DNA from: an uncultured Spartobacteria bacterium
Lineage (GTDB): Bacteria > Verrucomicrobiota > Verrucomicrobiia > Chthoniobacterales > JAATET01
NCBI GenBank assembly: GCA_938011325.1
Contig: CALLUD010000007.1
Coordinates: 186,001 to 250,000, forward strand
Length of the DNA: 64,000 nucleotides
Direction of reading: 5' to 3'
Numbering within the stretch: the stretch's first letter is position 1; each line of letters starts with the position of its first letter. Made by a program: the position numbers and the translations under genes. Shown here one piece after another: positions 60,242-64,000 of the stretch. Under the pieces are notes generated by a model, which did not search any database, was not told the DNA's origin, and saw nothing but the letters and a program-made list of their open reading frames with translations.

Positions 60242-60297
60242 GAGCAAGCACCACCGAAACGCACGAATCCCGGACATGCTGAGCGGGTATTGACGCA

Positions 60298-60836
60298 GTG
60301 AGAATCTGGCTCATTATTGCCGTGGCGCAAAAGGCCACCTGGCATGCCGCCAATAATTTTGCGAAGGCTCGCGGCGGCTACCTCGCGACGATCACCTCTC
60401 AGGAGGAAAACGATTTTGTCGTCTCGCTGATCCGCTCGCCGGAGTATTGGATATTCACGGAGTCACAAGGTTGGTAGGATGGCCCGTGGATCGGAGGGGT
60501 TCAGACCGTGAATTCTTACCCGACGAGCCTGACAAAAATTGGGGATGGGTGACGGGCGAGGAGTTTGGCTATACAAACTGGCACGAGGGCCAGCCTGACA
60601 ATCATCAGATGTTGCAGAGCCACCTCCATTACTGGGATGTGGGATCTGGCCTGATGATCGAAACCATCCAGCCCCAGTGGGACGACGCGAATGCGTTCTA
60701 CAATTACGCAGCGTTTATCGTGGAATACTCGTCGGTGCCGGTTCCGGAACCGAATTCGATTCTGCTTGGTTTGGCAGGGCTGATTGCCATCGCGTGTCTC
60801 TGGCTTTTATGCAAGAGACCGGCCGGTCTCCGTTAG
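60298..60836 (+). pseudogene. Degraded C-type lectin domain protein with PEP-CTERM tail
   Basis: In one frame from 60298: ATWHAANNFAKARGGYLATITSQEEND, the first half of a C-type lectin domain, broken by TAG at 60475-60477 and continuing to WIGG. Then the reading frame shifts by two between about 60500 and 60525 to EPDKNWGWVTGEEFGYTNW and HEGQPDN, followed by the VPVPEPNS-membrane helix-CKRP PEP-CTERM tail. No signal peptide is left. A stop, a frameshift and a missing 5' end together mean a decayed surface-protein gene. Confidence 0.75.
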
Positions 60837-60931
60837 CAATTACCGTGTCGGGGAGGTCCCTGAGCGGAGGCTCGTTGCACCGCCGGGGAGGGGATTGGTC
60901 GCGATGAGGAGAAGAACTCAATCCTCATTCC

Positions 60932-61372
60932 ATGACTGATCCAAAACATTGCATTGATGTCTGCAACCGACTGCTTCGCGGGGAACGCTCCGCGATCGAA
61001 ACTTACGACAAGGCCATCGAGAAGTATGGCGACAAGCCCGTTCTGACGGACCTCCGCAGAATTCGCGAGGAGCACGCGGATGCGGTGGCGAAACTCGAAT
61101 CGAATGTGCTCTCGATGGGCGGGACTCCCGACCCGGGGAGTGGAGCCTGGGGCGCGTTTGCCAATACGGTGCAAAGCACGGCGAATCTCTTCGGTGCGGG
61201 GTCCGCGATCGAAGCGTTGGAGTCCGGCGAGGAAGCCGGCGCAAGCGATTACAAATACGCCCTCGAAGACGATGAGGTGATGGACTCATGCAAGGGCCTC
61301 ATTCGGAATTCCCTGCTGCCACAAACCGAGGCGCACATTTCGCAGCTCAAAATTCTGCAGGACGTCGCCTGA
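60932..61372 (+). CDS. DUF2383 ferritin-like four-helix protein
   Basis: 146 aa, all helical. CIDVCNRLLRGERSAIETYDKAIEKYGDKP opens the family, then IREEHADAVAKLESNVLSMGGTPDPGSGAWGAF, with the conserved Glu and His expected of a PA2169/DUF2383 ferritin-like bundle. Its role is unknown; relatives have been linked to stress. Monocistronic between a pseudogene and a convergent amine oxidase gene. Confidence 0.85.
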   Translation: MTDPKHCIDVCNRLLRGERSAIETYDKAIEKYGDKPVLTDLRRIREEHADAVAKLESNVLSMGGTPDPGSGAWGAFANTVQSTANLFGAGSAIEALESGEEAGASDYKYALEDDEVMDSCKGLIRNSLLPQTEAHISQLKILQDVA

Positions 61373-61419
61373 GCGGCGTTGATGGAATCGGGCGTGCGTC
61401 CCGTTTTTGGGGCGCACGC

Positions 61420-63387
61420 TCAACTTGCATGGCAGCCGCATGAGGAGCCATTGCGGCCGACCTCGACGCTGTGTCGCGAAGGGGCTGGTGGAAGATGGAT
61501 CGCGGGGTTGCGGTGGAAGAATCCGACCGGCTTCAGATGGAATCCGATGTAACCACAGGGCATCACCGGCCAATCCTCCGGCCGCGGAATGTGGTGGCTG
61601 TTCAGCGTGACCCAGCAGACGATGTCCGTGTTCTCGATCGAACGTTGCTGCTGAATCCAGGCTGGAAGGCCGTCCGCGACGTCGGGTGAGCGTTGGTTTG
61701 GATAGTCGCCCACCGCGTATTTTTCCGCAGGATCGTAGGGAGTGACCCACAAGTGGTGGTCCATGTATCCCGCGCGCCGCCGAACGCTTGATTGGGGATG
61801 GACGAACGGCAGCGCATTCTCAGCGAGCATGATTTTGTAGCCCGTGGGCGTGCCGAGCGCGTTGGTGACGTTTGGATTGATCACCTTCCAATAGCGTGCG
61901 GAGGGAAGATCCAGATCCCGTGCGCACTCGCTTTTCAAAGTCGTTGCTTCCGCGTAGTAGGCGTTGCCGTAGGGATTTGCCTCGCCCGGCGGTTCGGCGT
62001 GGGTGTTGATCTCCTGCACGGAGTTTCCTTCGCCATCGAGCTGCATGTGAAGTCGCACGGAGAAGATGTGCTGATGGATCGGCGCGTAGAGTCCGGGTGC
62101 GACGAGCGTGCCGTATTTTCGCGTCTCGCCCACGGGAAGCGCGCCCGTGTTCATGATGCCCGTGAGCTTGATTTCGTGCTGAATGGTGCCGTCGAGGTAG
62201 AAATACCAGAAGAAGCCGTATTCGTAGTTGCCGACGGTTGAAACGAACGAAATGACGAGCCGGCGTGAGCGGCGGAGTTCCGTTTCGTTCGTGCGCCAGT
62301 CCACATGTTTCCAAAGGAACCCGTAGTCCTCCTCGTGAAGGCAGACGGCATTGCGAATGGTCACCGGCTCGCCGCGACTGTTGACGAGGTGGGCGTCGAA
62401 ATAGCGAATGACGCCGAGGCAGTCGCAGCCGAGTTCCAGCGAGTTCGCAAGCATGCCGATGCCGTATTCGCCGCAGTCGAAGGCGTTCTTTCGCGCATGG
62501 TCCTGCGAGGGGTCGCCATACGGCACGATCATGTCGACGAGCGAGGCGCGGTAGATGATGGGGCGTTTCCTGCCGTCGTCGTCGTAGGTGATCTGGTGCA
62601 GGACAAGGCCTTCGCGTGGAGTGAAGCCGACGCGAAACGACCAGCCCTGCCATTCCACGAGGTTGTCGGTCACGGTGAACCCCGGGCCCTCGGGCTGGCT
62701 GATTTCGAGCGGCATTGTTCCGGGGCGGAAACGATCGAGGAATCGCGGGGCGTAGTTTCCCGGCTCTGGCGGGAGAGGCGTGATGCCGGTGTCTTCGAGA
62801 TGGATAAGTTTCATCTCGTTGAGGTCAAAAAGCGCCATCAGCCCCTGCACCGGATGGGCGTAGCCATTTTCGCCTTCTCCGCCACGCACCCATGTGAGTG
62901 CTCGGACCAGCCGGCGGCCGGCGTGCGCAGGGTCGTCGCTGTGGTAGACGCCTGCGGACCACGGATCGATCATCAGCAGGCTGAAGTCGTGGATGCCGCG
63001 CTTGCGAAGAGCTTCCTGAAAGAGCGGATCCTCGCGCAGCGTCTGCTCGCATTCGAAAAATTCGTCGAGCATCACCGGTGGCTGCACGCCGGGCTTGTGT
63101 TCCCAACTCGAGATCCTCCCTGCGGAGAGATCGACGATTGCCTCGTAAGTCTGGCCGGTTGCGTTGTCGAGGAGCATGAGGAACGCCTCGCGTGCCACGG
63201 GAGTGGAAGGCCAGTTGAGGACGTCGCTCCTGATGGGCTCGTGCAACGTCACCATCACGAAGCGCATCGTGGGTGTGGCGTAACGGGATGCACGGAAAAT
63301 TCCAACGGCTGAGGAGATTTCCCCGGCGGAGAGTGGCGTGAGGGGATGAAGCGTCGATGTCTCGGTCGTTTCTGCAGGGCTCATCAT
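61420..63387 (-). CDS. Copper-containing primary amine oxidase
   Basis: 655 aa from ATG 63387 (ATG 63384 equally possible). The topaquinone site is VGNYEYGFFWYF (first Tyr of NYEY), the catalytic base lies in IRYFDAHLVNSRGEP, and copper ligands are in HQHIFSVRLHM and the late His of NSHHIPRPEDWPVMPC. It oxidises primary amines to aldehyde, ammonia and hydrogen peroxide. There is no signal peptide, so it is cytoplasmic, as in Arthrobacter-type enzymes. It completes the amine-nitrogen region. Confidence 0.94.
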   Translation of the reverse strand: MMSPAETTETSTLHPLTPLSAGEISSAVGIFRASRYATPTMRFVMVTLHEPIRSDVLNWPSTPVAREAFLMLLDNATGQTYEAIVDLSAGRISSWEHKPGVQPPVMLDEFFECEQTLREDPLFQEALRKRGIHDFSLLMIDPWSAGVYHSDDPAHAGRRLVRALTWVRGGEGENGYAHPVQGLMALFDLNEMKLIHLEDTGITPLPPEPGNYAPRFLDRFRPGTMPLEISQPEGPGFTVTDNLVEWQGWSFRVGFTPREGLVLHQITYDDDGRKRPIIYRASLVDMIVPYGDPSQDHARKNAFDCGEYGIGMLANSLELGCDCLGVIRYFDAHLVNSRGEPVTIRNAVCLHEEDYGFLWKHVDWRTNETELRRSRRLVISFVSTVGNYEYGFFWYFYLDGTIQHEIKLTGIMNTGALPVGETRKYGTLVAPGLYAPIHQHIFSVRLHMQLDGEGNSVQEINTHAEPPGEANPYGNAYYAEATTLKSECARDLDLPSARYWKVINPNVTNALGTPTGYKIMLAENALPFVHPQSSVRRRAGYMDHHLWVTPYDPAEKYAVGDYPNQRSPDVADGLPAWIQQQRSIENTDIVCWVTLNSHHIPRPEDWPVMPCGYIGFHLKPVGFFHRNPAIHLPPAPSRHSVEVGRNGSSCGCHAS

Positions 63388-63521
63388 CGGGCGTGGAGTT
63401 TCGTTGCCTGCGAAGCAGAGAGCGGGCCACTTTGGGCGCGACGCGGCGACCCGAACTCGAAATACTTGCGAACACGATGAAGACCAGAGGTCCACGCCGG
63501 CTCGAACGAAGCAGGATGAGA

Positions 63522-64000
63522 ATGTTTCGCGTGTTTATGGTGTGGCTTGCGCTGGGCGTGGCATTGACGGCAGGGTTGCAGGCGGAGGACGAGATGGAGT
63601 GGGAAACTTACGAGGCCGAGGCGTTTAATATCCGGTTCGACGTGCCGGCCTCATGGAAGGTCGCGGAGTCCGAGGAGACGTTCGTCGCTTCGCCGGAGAG
63701 TGGGGGGATTTCGTATCTCATCGTGGCGGCGGAGGAGGAGACGACGAGCGAAGAGCTTTTTGCCAGCTTCGCGAACGACGTGGAGTTGAAGGTCGAGGAG
63801 GAGCCGGAGGACATTGGTCCGCTCAATGGCTTTCAGGCATGGGTGGGCGGCGGCACGGCGACGGTCGATGGAGCGGACGTGCTGGTGCTCGCGGCGGCGT
63901 TGACGCGCGGCACGACGAGTGTTGTGGCCTATTTCTTCTGCGAGCCGGCACTGGCCGAGCAATACCAGCCGGTGATGCTCGACGCGCTTCAGCGGATCTA
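63522..64000 (+). CDS. Exported protein of unknown function (3' end outside window)
   Basis: From ATG 63522 (AGG 6 nt upstream; ATG 63516 also open) to the window edge, 159 codons. Signal peptide MFRVFMVWLALGVALTAGLQA, then EAFNIRFDVPASWKVAESEETFVASPESGGISYLIVA, which recalls the beta-sheet lipoprotein or PsbP/DUF-type fold in which an amphipathic sheet follows a signal peptide. The C-terminus is missing. Divergent from the amine oxidase gene. Confidence 0.75.
   Translation, partial: MFRVFMVWLALGVALTAGLQAEDEMEWETYEAEAFNIRFDVPASWKVAESEETFVASPESGGISYLIVAAEEETTSEELFASFANDVELKVEEEPEDIGPLNGFQAWVGGGTATVDGADVLVLAAALTRGTTSVVAYFFCEPALAEQYQPVMLDALQRI

Overview
The window looks like chromosomal DNA of a GC-rich Verrucomicrobiota bacterium (inference). 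Pointers are a single-chain SecDF, a small bS21 gene, PEP-CTERM surface proteins, a WXG100/FtsK locus, dnaK directly before groES-groEL, a eukaryotic-type UTP-glucose-1-phosphate uridylyltransferase and a GlnT/GlxBCD cluster. I saw no rRNA, tRNA, CRISPR array, transposase or phage module, so this is mostly stable chromosome with a few AT-richer accessory patches near 10.2-11.3 kb and 28.0-29.3 kb.

Layout. 0-3.7 kb: a minus-strand type VII-secretion-like operon of WXG100 protein, coiled-coil protein, second WXG-like protein and a membrane FtsK/SpoIIIE ATPase cut by the window edge. 4-12.9 kb: ABC solute-binding protein, phosphofructokinase, thiG, mutS, an Ig-repeat gene interrupted by one amber codon, and leuA. 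13-24.5 kb: Usp, yajC and secDF with an exported ClpP-like protease between them, rpsU, an SDR enzyme, polysaccharide deacetylase, mtnP, a LysR regulator, yggS, an L,D-transpeptidase and a cNMP-binding/DUF1003 protein. 24.5-29.3 kb: malonate uptake and activation (madL, madM, matB) with a divergent GntR regulator, then a PEP-CTERM protein. 29.3-36.4 kb: a minus-strand run of acyltransferase, a gene made of 21-bp repeats, metG, TPR, PpiD-like chaperone, CPBP protease and SGNH hydrolase. 36.5-42.1 kb: a ferredoxin-cyclase-globin fusion, dnaK, groES and groEL.

42.3-46.5 kb holds two exported proteins of unknown role, a BtpA-like protein and UGPase. From 46.5 to 63.4 kb many genes concern amines and their nitrogen: a GlnT/GMAS-type ligase, a sarcosine-oxidase-like flavoprotein and an M20 peptidase on one strand; GlxB, GlxC and GlxD (N-methylglutamate-synthase type) divergent from them; an XRE-cupin regulator; AmtB with a tiny membrane protein and a candidate sigma-54 promoter; a cobalamin adenosyltransferase divergent from ethanolamine ammonia-lyase EutBC; and a copper amine oxidase. 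Together they could capture methylamine, ethanolamine and other primary amines and deliver ammonium or glutamate. The window ends in a partial exported protein.

The observations most worth a second look are the T7SS-like locus, the ferredoxin-cyclase-globin fusion, the overlapping 21-bp-repeat gene between metG and the acyltransferase, the amine island with a non-standard N-methylglutamate oxidase candidate, and the amber-interrupted Ig-repeat gene.
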